DNA of 44,364 nt from a virus: positions 1 to 44,364 of the IMG/VR virus record IMGVR_UViG_3300044984_000279. One strand, written 5' to 3'. Shown one piece after another: positions 25,201 through 33,853 of the stretch. Position 1 is the stretch's first letter. Each line of letters opens with the position of its first letter. A model generated the notes under the pieces. That model was not told the origin of the DNA and ran no database searches. It was given only the letters and a program-made list of their open reading frames with translations. Position numbers and translations under genes: made by a program.

Positions 25201-28200
25201 ATGCTTCAATAACACGATCGTATACATAAACTGCACCAGCACCCAATTGAAGTATACCGTTGATATCTTCAACGGTATCGCCGGGGGCACCAACAGCTAC
25301 CTGTGCACCATCAAAACTTGAGGAAATAGCATATCCAAACTGTGCCCAACTGTTACCAGTAGGAACAGTTAATTTTTGTACCAAGGCATAGTAAGGGCGT
25401 TGCGTAATAGTAACGGTCGTTGCAGAAATATTAGCATTGCTGGCAATATTACCGTTGTTGATAAATCTAACGGTACGTGTGCTGTAATCGAATACATAGT
25501 CAATATTAGGTATAAATGTTTTATCTAAACTAGTAACTAATAAACTACTAGCATCACTACCCGAAGTAAAGTCTGGTGTAAATGAGTTTATCTGAATACT
25601 GCTCACTGCGGCATTGCTTCTTAGGTCGGTTGGATAAACACCATATGATACTAAGTTACCACTACTTAAAACACTAATGTTAGCAAGTATAGTTAAGTTG
25701 GCATCAATTACCACATTACCGTCTGTGCCTGTTGTTACTTTTACAAAGTTTGTAATGTTATCAACAACAATTTCTGTGCTAGAAACTACACTAAGAACAG
25801 AAGTTCTTGCGCCAGTATTAGCCTGTATTAATACGTCAGTTGGGTTAACTGAAATAGGACTGTTTAGGTATACAGTATTTTTGTTATTAACAGAAGTAAG
25901 CTGTGTTTGTACTGGAACATAACGTTTTAATCCGTATGCATAAACACTGTTATTACCCGGAGCACTGATGTATAACCACTCACCGTCTTGATTAAATGCC
26001 ATACTGTAACCGAATTGGTCACCAGTAACATTACTTACAAGAATTTGACTACGATCAAACGAGTAGCTTGATAAGGTTTTGTCATAGATATACACGTATC
26101 CGTTTCCTGACCAGCTACTCGGAGCACCGATTGCTACTTTAGTATTACCAGCAGCTGTAGTTGCTAGATCAACTGAATGACCGTATGCATAGGTATTTGC
26201 GGCTGTTGGGGTCAATATGAGACCTTGATCAAATTCGCCTGCATAGTTTTTAAGGAACGTATTTACATAACCAATGCGTGTAGTAGATGATATAAATTTA
26301 GCGCCAGTGTCTATAGAAAGTATAGATAAGTTACCAGTTGAGTCAAACGTAAAATTATTATTGTATTGACCAGCATATATGTTTCCACCTAGGTTGCTAA
26401 CTAAAGTTAAGTTAGCACCAGACGAAACCTGTTCGATATAAGCACCAACATTGGCGTTTAAATAGCCTGTTGTGGTAAATTGAATTTGTCCTTGTTGTGC
26501 TGCTCCGGCAACGATAATCAAACCGTCTGACGACATTTTTACTGAAGTCCCAAATCCGTCATTGGGCACATATTCACTACCGCCTTTAATTACCTCTTGA
26601 TCCAGGCCCCACGGCGTTTGTTTTTCATATACCTTCCATGTGCCGCTAGGTTGTGTGCCAAATGGTTGACCTTGTACTGCGGTGGTTTCTGCATCTATGT
26701 CAATCCAAATCTTATCTCCAACTTTCCAGCCGTTGGGTGGATTTAACAACCCGTACACACGACTTTCTTCCATGTATTTAAAGCGCATGCTATCTAAACG
26801 GAATAACATACCACTACCTGTTTGTGTAGTTAAGTTACCTAGGTTAGTAATATCGCCTGTATATCTTACCAAAAGACTCGATGCACCAGTTACACGTAGT
26901 ACTTGATAGAAGCCGTTGTAGGCCGCGTCAAAATTCTTAACTAAGAATATATCATATTTAGAAAGGCCGTGTGGATTATCTGTAGTAAATGTAATATATC
27001 CATTCAGACTATTTGTCACTGCGGTGATCTGATTATTAGTTTCTGTTACGCGAAATACATTCCAATCTTGCGTAAAGTCTTTAGCTACCCAAATTAGATA
27101 ACCACTGCCCATATCTGCAATCTTATTATCCAAGTCAACATAATTTGTTAAGTCAAAAATTTGCAAATCTACGTCGTCAATATTTACATATCCTGCTGTA
27201 GGAATATCATTGTCATAGTCACTATTTTCAGTTCTGTTCAAAGCAACATTAGCAGAGTATGCACCATATGATTTATGCAATTGTGTACTATTGAATATAG
27301 TAACCCCATTGGCTAAATTATTATCGGCAGCGTCTACAAAACTCGCCACACTAGGGTTTACCCCAAATGCTTTTTCATCTAAGGCAATTTCAACAAACGG
27401 ATTGCTAGTCAGTGCACCGTATTCACCAACACGCACTGCCCACTCTTCATATAGTGCAATGTTGCTAGTTAGGTTATTAATAGTTGCTTTGGTAAACGCA
27501 TCAACTGCATTCTTAGTACCTTTTTGCGCTACGTAACCTTTGTAGAATTCAATTTGTGTTGTTTCTGTTAGACCTAAATCACTAAGGTATTGACGTTCTC
27601 TAAAGCCAATAAGTGCATGACTGTAGGCCATTTGATTTTTGTTACGTATCTTAGCGTAACTATCATAAAATGATTGACTTTCTACAGCAATTGTGCTAAA
27701 ATTAGGCAGTAGGCCTGTTTGTATTTCGTTCTTGCCTAACACCTGCCAGTTTTGGAACTGAAATGTTCCATTAGCGGGGATATCTCGAAGAGCAGTATAA
27801 TATTGACTCTTGTATTGTACCAGATCACCTTTAAGATAATCTTGGCCTTGGTACCAGGCATCTACTACGCCGCTGTTATATATGTAACCTTCTGGGCTTA
27901 GACTACCGTCCCAATCTGCGGTGCGCTGACCAATTAGTTTTAAACGGAACTGGCGGTTACCACTACTTGGTTGGTAGATAACGTCATTGAACACTGTGGT
28001 ATTATCAAAAATTAGCGTATGTTCGTATTGCACCAATGAAACTTTTACATAACCGATAACACTGGCCTCATCTTGCAGCTCTAATTTGAACTCTGTAGGT
28101 GTTCTATAAACTGCATAATTGTTATTCTTAATAAGATTAAAGTTTTGGTCAACAACTCTACTACCGTATTGACTATCTTCGATGCCTTCTGTCACCGCAC

Positions 28201-31200
28201 CGCTGGTAATGGCATTTAATGTGTTCGATACTGGACTTACTACTAAAATACTGCCCGCTTTCCATCCTTGTTGAGCCCAGTATAAGAATTCACGTGCGCT
28301 TAACCGCCAGTTTTTGATTTCATTTAATTGGGGATCAGTATCTGTAAATGTCCATCCTTGTGCTATTAGATAACGTTCGTAGCTGATCATAAAATCAACT
28401 ACCTGTTGTTGCGTATTAAATTCATAACCGTAGGGTACATTCATTAATAGATTTTGATAATCATTATAGATGGTAGCTGTACTGTTCAGTACTTTAATTT
28501 TACTAGCATTATTGTTTATAATACTTGGAATGATTGTAAAGTAACTATTAAACAAATCATAGCCGCGCATACTATAACCATTATTTGTTTTTTCAATAAT
28601 TAACGCACTGTAAATGATTTCATCCATGGCCACTGGTTTTTCATTTAGGAATACTTTATAGTTTTCATTAGGTATAAGAATACTATCATTGGTACTTGTT
28701 GGACTGACTTGTTCGGCTAATACTTCTAGATATTTTTGATCTGTAAATCCGCTTACCTTATAGGTTAAATTAACTTGAAAGTTTTGTACCAGCGGCAGTA
28801 GATATTTTGCCGGGCTGACGCCTTGGTTGATCAAATATTCAGTAATCCAGTTAATATAGCCTGCGCCGCGATAAACTGTACCAGCACTGGTATTACCATT
28901 ATAGTCAACTGCAGACTGTGTAATCTGTCTATTTGTACTATCTTCAAGGTATTGAGTAATTTCTGTTGTAATACCCTGCACATCAGTTGAGAAAGTGTAT
29001 AGTGCATTTAACGGAGTATATGAGTTTACGTCAATTAATGTACCAAAATACTTAGCTGGTTTTAATAACGCCAAGGCCTGTTGGGCGGCGAATGGAAAGT
29101 CGCTGCTCGTACGCCAGGCAAATTCCACAGGACCTTGTTGGCCAATAGCCCAGGCTGCGCCTGCTTGTTTGCTGTTAAATGTACGACATAACAATTGTGC
29201 CACACTGATTAAGTTACCGTTTTCATCTACTGGAATAAAATCTGACAGGCCAGGGCGTACATAATGTGGGTCAATGCCTTGACGATCACCGTAACGGATG
29301 TATCCTGCTTCTAAATCGTCCCATAGAACTTTATTGCCGCCAGTAAATGGTGCAGGACCATAGAAGCCTTGCCACCAGTCTGGTTGACTAGGAAATCCTA
29401 ACATTTCCCAAGGTGTTAAATGCGGACGAATTGTATCATAGAAATACATATAACATGCACGCCAACTACCCGGCAACAATTCACCATTTACACGATCGCG
29501 ACTTGAACTGTAGTTCCAAGTGAACGGATCATTGGGGTCAAAAGTATCATTAATAGTATAATCAAGTTTGTTGTTACCAACCCAGTTTAAGAAACTTTGA
29601 CTTCGCACTTGGTTTGCATCTGCTAATGTATAATCGCTACTTCTAAATTTACCCGGAACTACACTAAAGATCTCGCTAAATGTAGTATTTGCAGATAATT
29701 TAATATTGTTATAGATACGTAGTTCTAATTCAAGTAAGAAGCTATCGCGATAGTCACCGAAACTTGGAGTAATACTACCATCGTGGCCACGAATAACAGT
29801 TGTAGATGTTCTATAAGTGTCATCTACAAAAATCTCAGGAGTGTATCTCGGCCATAGTCCTAACTTAGACGGAGTTTCTGGAATATAGTTACCATCAGTG
29901 TTACTATACTCAACAATTTTAATAATGTCGCCAACTGCCAACGCAATAGTAAAATCGATACTTGGCGTATCTGTTCTAAAGGTGTAGTCGAGCCCTTTAA
30001 TAAGCTGCTGATCATTTAAATAAACCAACACAGCTTGATTGCTTAGTTTTGTATCACTAAAAATATTTGTAATTTCGTAATTTGTCTGCAACGGATCAAA
30101 TACTTCAAAGCCGTCGATTGCTCCTATTTGTCCAACAATATTTTTTAACGGACCGTAAGGTACCATGTCACTATAATACCAAGGGAATGATTTATTTTTA
30201 ACAATATTAATTCTTGTTAAAATCTTATCAACGCTGCCTATAGGATCTGTTGGGTCAATACCTTCAAGACTAGTGCTCAATTCTAAGAATTTGTTTTTAA
30301 ATTTAGTGTATTCTTGTTGAGTATAACGAACACTGTTAATAAAGTTTGCTTGTTCGTCAATTAAAAATAAACTTGCATAAGGTACAGGGGCACTGTGTTT
30401 AAGAATGGTACCGCCCTGTTGCTTAATATCAATATCACGTAGATTACTTTGTGCTAATACATCACCTTCAACAATTGTACTGTTTTGTGCCAATGCTACT
30501 AAGTGGTTACGTAGCTGGCCTAGCGTTAAACTATCAATATCAATGTTCTGTGAATTTAAATCTAAATTTTGTGGAACTTGATAAAATGCTGTAGAACTTA
30601 TTTCGTTACTATAGACTAAAATATCAATTTGATCGTTAATATTTAATGTAGTACTAATAGTGATTTGATTACCAACAATTGTCCAATCGATTGTAGGTTT
30701 TAAATATACAAAATTCTGGAATACTTTTACATAAGGAATAGATTGTTCATCGCTTACTGGTGTGATGTCTAAGGTAAACGTATCAGTATAACCGTTGATA
30801 TTTAGATAATTGTCAGGGTTTGTTGGCTCAGTATAAACAAAGCTGAATAGCTGATATTGTTTGCTTTGCTCTGGAACTGTTAGCCATGTATTTTTTGGAT
30901 CCAATGTTTGGCTATCTACAATTTTTTGAATGTAGCCTAGATTAACATTACGCGACACAATCGTTCCAGACTCGTCAACGTAACTAAAGGTATCAGTATT
31001 AAAAAAGTTTTGGAATTTAATATCACCTTGAGTGGTAAAATTCTTATAACTTAAGTAAAAATTAGTAATAGCATTGCCATTTGCATCATATACAGGTGCA
31101 ACAGGGCCTCTACTTAACACACTATCAGTAGTTCCTGTAGTTGCTCTATCATATCCAAAGATCTGTGTGCCAATAAATGTACTACGAGTATACTGGCTTA

Positions 31201-33835
31201 GACTTTTACCTTGAATAACTTCTCCTGTACTTAGATCTAGTCTACTGTCTAAGACATCAAATAATGGGGGTTGTTGTAGATATTCTTTTTGTTGGCTTTG
31301 ATTCCAATTAACCCCATCAAACCACCATTGGCTACCTTTATATATTCCTAGTTTAACCACTGTGGTATTGTAGGCAATAACATCTCCATCGGCCGCTTTT
31401 GTAAGTTCAACATAATAAGGGCCCGATGGTAATTGTAACGAGTTAACGCTATATTGAACTAACGTTAATAGATAAATTTTATTTTTAACTAGCGGGTCAG
31501 TATCGTTGCCAAAAATTACACGTAGACCTTCTGGGTAGGCAATATCGCCGTTACTGTCAAACAGCTCAATACCAAATACACTGGTATATATTTTACCTTG
31601 TAGGTCAATGAACGCATTTTGAATAGTTGTATCTAATACGTCAATTGGTGCTTTAGCAATACGCCCATCATTGACCAATTGCATATTAGATTCAAATTGT
31701 ACAATAGGACGTTGGCCACGAATACCATTATTAAAAGTTGGAACAGTGCCATTATAGGCTGCTGTAGCAGTAATTACATCAACATGGAACCATCGATTGC
31801 CGCGAGACCATGCATTGCGTTCTTTACTTGCACGATTGATGGTAATGTAGTCGGGGAAATATTCACCTGGATAATTTATTGCTATTTCATCAATATATGC
31901 TTCTGGAGTTACTAGCTCGTCAACTGGTACTAATTGTATTCCGCCACCGATATCACCAACTTGTTCAACATAAAATTGACGATTTTGATAGTATGCTGGG
32001 GCTACATCATCACCAAATTGCACTTTAAGCCCTGATGTGAATTCAATACCATTAGGACTAGTATAGTTTTGCTGACCTATGATATCAGTCTCTACATCTA
32101 TTATCCACCCAGCATATTGAATAATTTTAATCGGAGTATAGATATTTGGCGCAACCCCATCTTGAATCCATAATTGATCATTTTGTGAAGTCAATAAAGG
32201 AACCGTAGCAAAGAAGCCGTCGTAATCTTTAAAGAATTCTTTGTTAGCATTTGCAATGCCAAGTTTAATATAGATCTTCTCATTAACTGCTACATCTTGA
32301 GTATGAACTAGTTTAAGCAACGGGTCGCCAGATGCAATGCTTGTAACTATAGTTCCGGCAGCAATGTCTGTGTACGATGCTGTTACATTCATTACTCCTG
32401 TATCGTTGGTTAAGGTAAATTCACTTCCACTAACCGTGTCGCTGATTGTAAATGTTGTTACTGAAGTAACATCTTTAATATAGTAAGTAGTACCTGAAAT
32501 TATTCCTCCCACTGCTGGGTTTCCAACAAATACCACAGGCATATTTGCTACTAAGCCGGTTGTAGTTGTAACAGTGATCTCGTTGGTACCAGATGCAGTT
32601 GCAGACAGTGCGGTTATGACATCTGTACGTTTTATAGTCGCATTAGCCGATACCGTAACAGTGTTAGGAACATAAACATATTCTTGTCCTACAGTTGCGT
32701 CATATAATAATGATACTACTTGACTTCCTACTGTTAAACTTGTACCAGCAATAATATTTGCAGCAATAGCAGTATCTAAACGTAATTTTTGACCAATGTC
32801 AACATAAACCACACGCCATACGTCATAACGATCTTCTTCAGCAATGACCGCATTGGCATCATACCCCGGAATAATATCGCCGTCATTGTCAACTACTACT
32901 GGATTCGTCCAGGCTTCTTCACCTGCATTTGTCCACGTGTTAACATCGACAAATATAGTATATCTGCTGTTTAGTTGACCTGTGATACCTGCATATTGTG
33001 GATATGCGGTTAAAAATTGGCTTAATGTTTTATTAGCTACCTGACTGTACGGGATAGGAGTAGCATAGTCTACACTAAACACAGTAGGCATATTGACATA
33101 ACGATCTTGTGCGTAGGTTTGTGGTACTTTGAATGTTACTATACCGTTATCAGCACCGTTATTTTCTACGCCAAATACATCGCGTGAACTTAAGGTAGGA
33201 GTAGCACTAACTACACCGTCTATACCAGTCTCTGTTTGAATCCAAAACGGCACACCCGGTTGGTCAACTACAAACTCATAAACTCCGCCGCGGGCACAAA
33301 TAATACTGTTATCAACAACACCGTTGTTTCTAAATATATAACGACCGTTAGCAGCATCACGTGTCACGGTGTAGGTAATCGTTAAATCAACCCCGCTAGT
33401 GCTTACATCAACAGGATCGGGCCCATCGGGCAACCAGTAGTATTGACTAAAATTAATTAATTTGTCGAAACTAATTTTAGGATCAAACGTATAATAATCT
33501 TGTTCAAATAACCGACTGTGATTATTTGTTAGCCCACCGTAATATCCAATTTTATCTAATAGGTCAATATAGTCAGCAACAAAGGTAACATTGTTCTGTT
33601 CATCTTGAATTACAACCCCCGGCTCCAACTGGTAATTTTGTCTAGTAGCGTTATATTCAATAACATAACTATCACTAGGTTTATATGTAGGAGCAAATTT
33701 ACGACCGATATATCCGTAAAGCGTTTCTAAGTTTGGTTCAGTTACTAACTGATCCATTGTAGCAGCTAAGAATTTCTTATTAGCATCACTTTGGAATACG
33801 GTAGGTAAAAATTTGTAGGTTTTTCTTGTTGCCAT
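19262..33835 (-). CDS. Giant baseplate/tail structural protein with FG-GAP propeller repeats (4857 aa)
   Basis: One uninterrupted frame of 4857 residues. The N-terminus (FLPTVFQSDANKKFLAATMDQL, then GYIGRKFAPTYKPSD) resembles the start of very large structural proteins of T4-like marine phages. Position directly after gp6 fits gp7 or a gp7 replacement; T4 gp7 is about 1030 residues. About residues 2420-3300 hold seven 'FG-x(n)-(A/G)AP/GSA' units, each in the FG-GAP style: GFGTSV, YGHSV, FGYSM, FGYAI, FGTSL, FGTKV and FGYAL. Three segments near residues 1990, 4165 and 4590 resemble CBM5/12 modules (W...Y..GD.V.Y...Y). The C-terminus contains FINGERITYY and RRGTQGT, motifs common in phage structural proteins, then a beta-sandwich-like end. 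It is expected to be a virion component that contacts the host surface. No signal peptide or transmembrane segment is seen. Confidence 0.85.
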   Translation of the reverse strand: MATRKTYKFLPTVFQSDANKKFLAATMDQLVTEPNLETLYGYIGRKFAPTYKPSDSYVIEYNATRQNYQLEPGVVIQDEQNNVTFVADYIDLLDKIGYYGGLTNNHSRLFEQDYYTFDPKISFDKLINFSQYYWLPDGPDPVDVSTSGVDLTITYTVTRDAANGRYIFRNNGVVDNSIICARGGVYEFVVDQPGVPFWIQTETGIDGVVSATPTLSSRDVFGVENNGADNGIVTFKVPQTYAQDRYVNMPTVFSVDYATPIPYSQVANKTLSQFLTAYPQYAGITGQLNSRYTIFVDVNTWTNAGEEAWTNPVVVDNDGDIIPGYDANAVIAEEDRYDVWRVVYVDIGQKLRLDTAIAANIIAGTSLTVGSQVVSLLYDATVGQEYVYVPNTVTVSANATIKRTDVITALSATASGTNEITVTTTTGLVANMPVVFVGNPAVGGIISGTTYYIKDVTSVTTFTISDTVSGSEFTLTNDTGVMNVTASYTDIAAGTIVTSIASGDPLLKLVHTQDVAVNEKIYIKLGIANANKEFFKDYDGFFATVPLLTSQNDQLWIQDGVAPNIYTPIKIIQYAGWIIDVETDIIGQQNYTSPNGIEFTSGLKVQFGDDVAPAYYQNRQFYVEQVGDIGGGIQLVPVDELVTPEAYIDEIAINYPGEYFPDYITINRASKERNAWSRGNRWFHVDVITATAAYNGTVPTFNNGIRGQRPIVQFESNMQLVNDGRIAKAPIDVLDTTIQNAFIDLQGKIYTSVFGIELFDSNGDIAYPEGLRVIFGNDTDPLVKNKIYLLTLVQYSVNSLQLPSGPYYVELTKAADGDVIAYNTTVVKLGIYKGSQWWFDGVNWNQSQQKEYLQQPPLFDVLDSRLDLSTGEVIQGKSLSQYTRSTFIGTQIFGYDRATTGTTDSVLSRGPVAPVYDANGNAITNFYLSYKNFTTQGDIKFQNFFNTDTFSYVDESGTIVSRNVNLGYIQKIVDSQTLDPKNTWLTVPEQSKQYQLFSFVYTEPTNPDNYLNINGYTDTFTLDITPVSDEQSIPYVKVFQNFVYLKPTIDWTIVGNQITISTTLNINDQIDILVYSNEISSTAFYQVPQNLDLNSQNIDIDSLTLGQLRNHLVALAQNSTIVEGDVLAQSNLRDIDIKQQGGTILKHSAPVPYASLFLIDEQANFINSVRYTQQEYTKFKNKFLELSTSLEGIDPTDPIGSVDKILTRINIVKNKSFPWYYSDMVPYGPLKNIVGQIGAIDGFEVFDPLQTNYEITNIFSDTKLSNQAVLVYLNDQQLIKGLDYTFRTDTPSIDFTIALAVGDIIKIVEYSNTDGNYIPETPSKLGLWPRYTPEIFVDDTYRTSTTVIRGHDGSITPSFGDYRDSFLLELELRIYNNIKLSANTTFSEIFSVVPGKFRSSDYTLADANQVRSQSFLNWVGNNKLDYTINDTFDPNDPFTWNYSSSRDRVNGELLPGSWRACYMYFYDTIRPHLTPWEMLGFPSQPDWWQGFYGPAPFTGGNKVLWDDLEAGYIRYGDRQGIDPHYVRPGLSDFIPVDENGNLISVAQLLCRTFNSKQAGAAWAIGQQGPVEFAWRTSSDFPFAAQQALALLKPAKYFGTLIDVNSYTPLNALYTFSTDVQGITTEITQYLEDSTNRQITQSAVDYNGNTSAGTVYRGAGYINWITEYLINQGVSPAKYLLPLVQNFQVNLTYKVSGFTDQKYLEVLAEQVSPTSTNDSILIPNENYKVFLNEKPVAMDEIIYSALIIEKTNNGYSMRGYDLFNSYFTIIPSIINNNASKIKVLNSTATIYNDYQNLLMNVPYGYEFNTQQQVVDFMISYERYLIAQGWTFTDTDPQLNEIKNWRLSAREFLYWAQQGWKAGSILVVSPVSNTLNAITSGAVTEGIEDSQYGSRVVDQNFNLIKNNNYAVYRTPTEFKLELQDEASVIGYVKVSLVQYEHTLIFDNTTVFNDVIYQPSSGNRQFRLKLIGQRTADWDGSLSPEGYIYNSGVVDAWYQGQDYLKGDLVQYKSQYYTALRDIPANGTFQFQNWQVLGKNEIQTGLLPNFSTIAVESQSFYDSYAKIRNKNQMAYSHALIGFRERQYLSDLGLTETTQIEFYKGYVAQKGTKNAVDAFTKATINNLTSNIALYEEWAVRVGEYGALTSNPFVEIALDEKAFGVNPSVASFVDAADNNLANGVTIFNSTQLHKSYGAYSANVALNRTENSDYDNDIPTAGYVNIDDVDLQIFDLTNYVDLDNKIADMGSGYLIWVAKDFTQDWNVFRVTETNNQITAVTNSLNGYITFTTDNPHGLSKYDIFLVKNFDAAYNGFYQVLRVTGASSLLVRYTGDITNLGNLTTQTGSGMLFRLDSMRFKYMEESRVYGLLNPPNGWKVGDKIWIDIDAETTAVQGQPFGTQPSGTWKVYEKQTPWGLDQEVIKGGSEYVPNDGFGTSVKMSSDGLIIVAGAAQQGQIQFTTTGYLNANVGAYIEQVSSGANLTLVSNLGGNIYAGQYNNNFTFDSTGNLSILSIDTGAKFISSTTRIGYVNTFLKNYAGEFDQGLILTPTAANTYAYGHSVDLATTAAGNTKVAIGAPSSWSGNGYVYIYDKTLSSYSFDRSQILVSNVTGDQFGYSMAFNQDGEWLYISAPGNNSVYAYGLKRYVPVQTQLTSVNNKNTVYLNSPISVNPTDVLIQANTGARTSVLSVVSSTEIVVDNITNFVKVTTGTDGNVVIDANLTILANISVLSSGNLVSYGVYPTDLRSNAAVSSIQINSFTPDFTSGSDASSLLVTSLDKTFIPNIDYVFDYSTRTVRFINNGNIASNANISATTVTITQRPYYALVQKLTVPTGNSWAQFGYAISSSFDGAQVAVGAPGDTVEDINGILQLGAGAVYVYDRVIEAFNSVTDAVAGTGGQDYNTENIIATVHKVTIDGIENIQYTVVGTNTIRFTNPPAIGQVILVEVNKFNYLERLIGVDSLTGGLAAIQANAAFGTSLTICSNNCAIYIGAPYYDNGTEYNSGAVWKFHNRGRLYGTDTGYVLNPTFNPVDTIRLNNFEVRISLGLTGNVTVSTGDWITQPSTGANVRVTESTTGDIVKVSGYQNAYVFSTGANVAINNSWTASNVAVRLTTLDEFVQDVNDANILGVTATNENGYLRLDSDVKVAKDQLRILSGITNSSSAGVLAESEMIVFAFMQIIVNPYGLPGEYFGTKVKLAANAYMLVIGSARGTTKELTTIDVSTTTNGTVFDAASTRLHDRIPGSGSVYIYELYDDPRDDVEDPGRYAFAQQLDPGILIPGGQFGYALDIEGAYITIAAPFMAPAGAPAKSGSIYVFSNPTMARGWGLIRYQSPKVDLDSVTRAYLYSSQTNLIEENLQFVDPAKGRILGQAEENISFKTEYDPAVYNKGYNSEADINSSVYWSDKQVGKVWWDLSTVRFIDYEQDSLTYRSLHWGELFPGSSINVYEWIESTVLPSQYVNTNGALQGIPKHEDDSAYVEIITVDQTTGIITTRYFFWVYDQTHLDDTIPSRTLPVKAIVDYIANPKSQGIPYAAMIRSNAIVFYNVATYLSSDNTIVHLDHQLEINTDLIHSEYELIQKGNPNNPIPTKLVNKFVDSLAGIDQQGSTVPDPTLSLADRYGVDIRPRQSMFVDRLSAVNEMIQYVNDIFAINPIAEQFDLTGLNAQEAEPNFKLGEYDQAVSTEVELEYIDTLPLSPGYRVLVKNDTSQNGLWVLYTLTDSKSWLITRVQSYKTSIYWSYADWYATGYSASTKPDFSVETTVNALALQAIAGSVIYIRNATGNNTWQLVVVEVGGGLGVVGIQNGTVQLDTTLGNYVDNNLGFGNQDFDSNRYDQNPNKEIRSIVQALYNNIFKNTLQGEFNNLFFVMINYLLTEQTYVDWLFKSSFISITHKLRTLSQFPSYVVDNQTYYQNYIEEVKPYRTKIREYLLDYTGNDTFGGDITDFDLPAYYDTFGLTSMFRSPSGEAPYVAKDSATWQTWPYNQWYNNRNLVVDGIRIENAGKGYILPPAITIISTDGNGNGATATATLDGNSGSLISITVTNSGSGYTTTPTVIVNGSVVGNIVVIGGNVNLISSTYTINSTAGLFTGMSANTAFDATTVIAAIDSANSQITMSSANISSFTGTAISFGYTSINAGTVATAYAVMKNPVVRSFNSTLKFDRINYTSNVKVWTANTTYIQTQFDANGRVSSGDIITYAFQDGNVMLRKAYFINSNITTSTQFIPSDYTVCPASYFSNANDRIIGYYEPANVMPAVDTIQTAVTMANTATNTNTIYVYNAASLAKNMYIGESGVQAGYVTGLIGNINLQVNSLGHFYGNLYKGSTAIENITNMSGLQVGQYVTGANIGFEATIVSVNYTTNSVNLTDTISGNLTLANISFGGIPIKVTQVTLSTNVTLATDTTITARYDSLEQLVPGVTYPTSVTQSVPFTLNPLFGRSYDIAPYDPVQFSKDGIALLSTSVYDQALYSLYANIALGTAPEDIVTQGGQFIDTYHSRAPEELVPGITFDTLDMRIYTKVGANVAAYRIFDNMVNEPAYLKISTANTTQLSTNLSITDANIYVIDATLLTEPSPLYARPGVVFINGERITYYKKNIYTPVVWSANTAYAAGTAINYAGNNYIVTGNVNANSWNYVSTANISYLPGTNVLGQIRRGTQGTGANVLYPVGVRVTDASPNQTLPDTVYGNLMVNANVLYNSGTGGNILEGNGLVGSTTSAAMFIKDWPSYDPTNIYTYVINTPVTNWSLAVNASTARFASNVTISDVFGVVVTSSATESLLPASSRTMKYTWEWSADGITWNVITDSWTYIDGIQFAQGTNNTLSLVNLNDPAHAWYPTGPIGYQVRCTTTFNSIYGLIPFASATGTITA

Positions 33836-33853
33836 GCTAGTCCCGTCTTTTTG

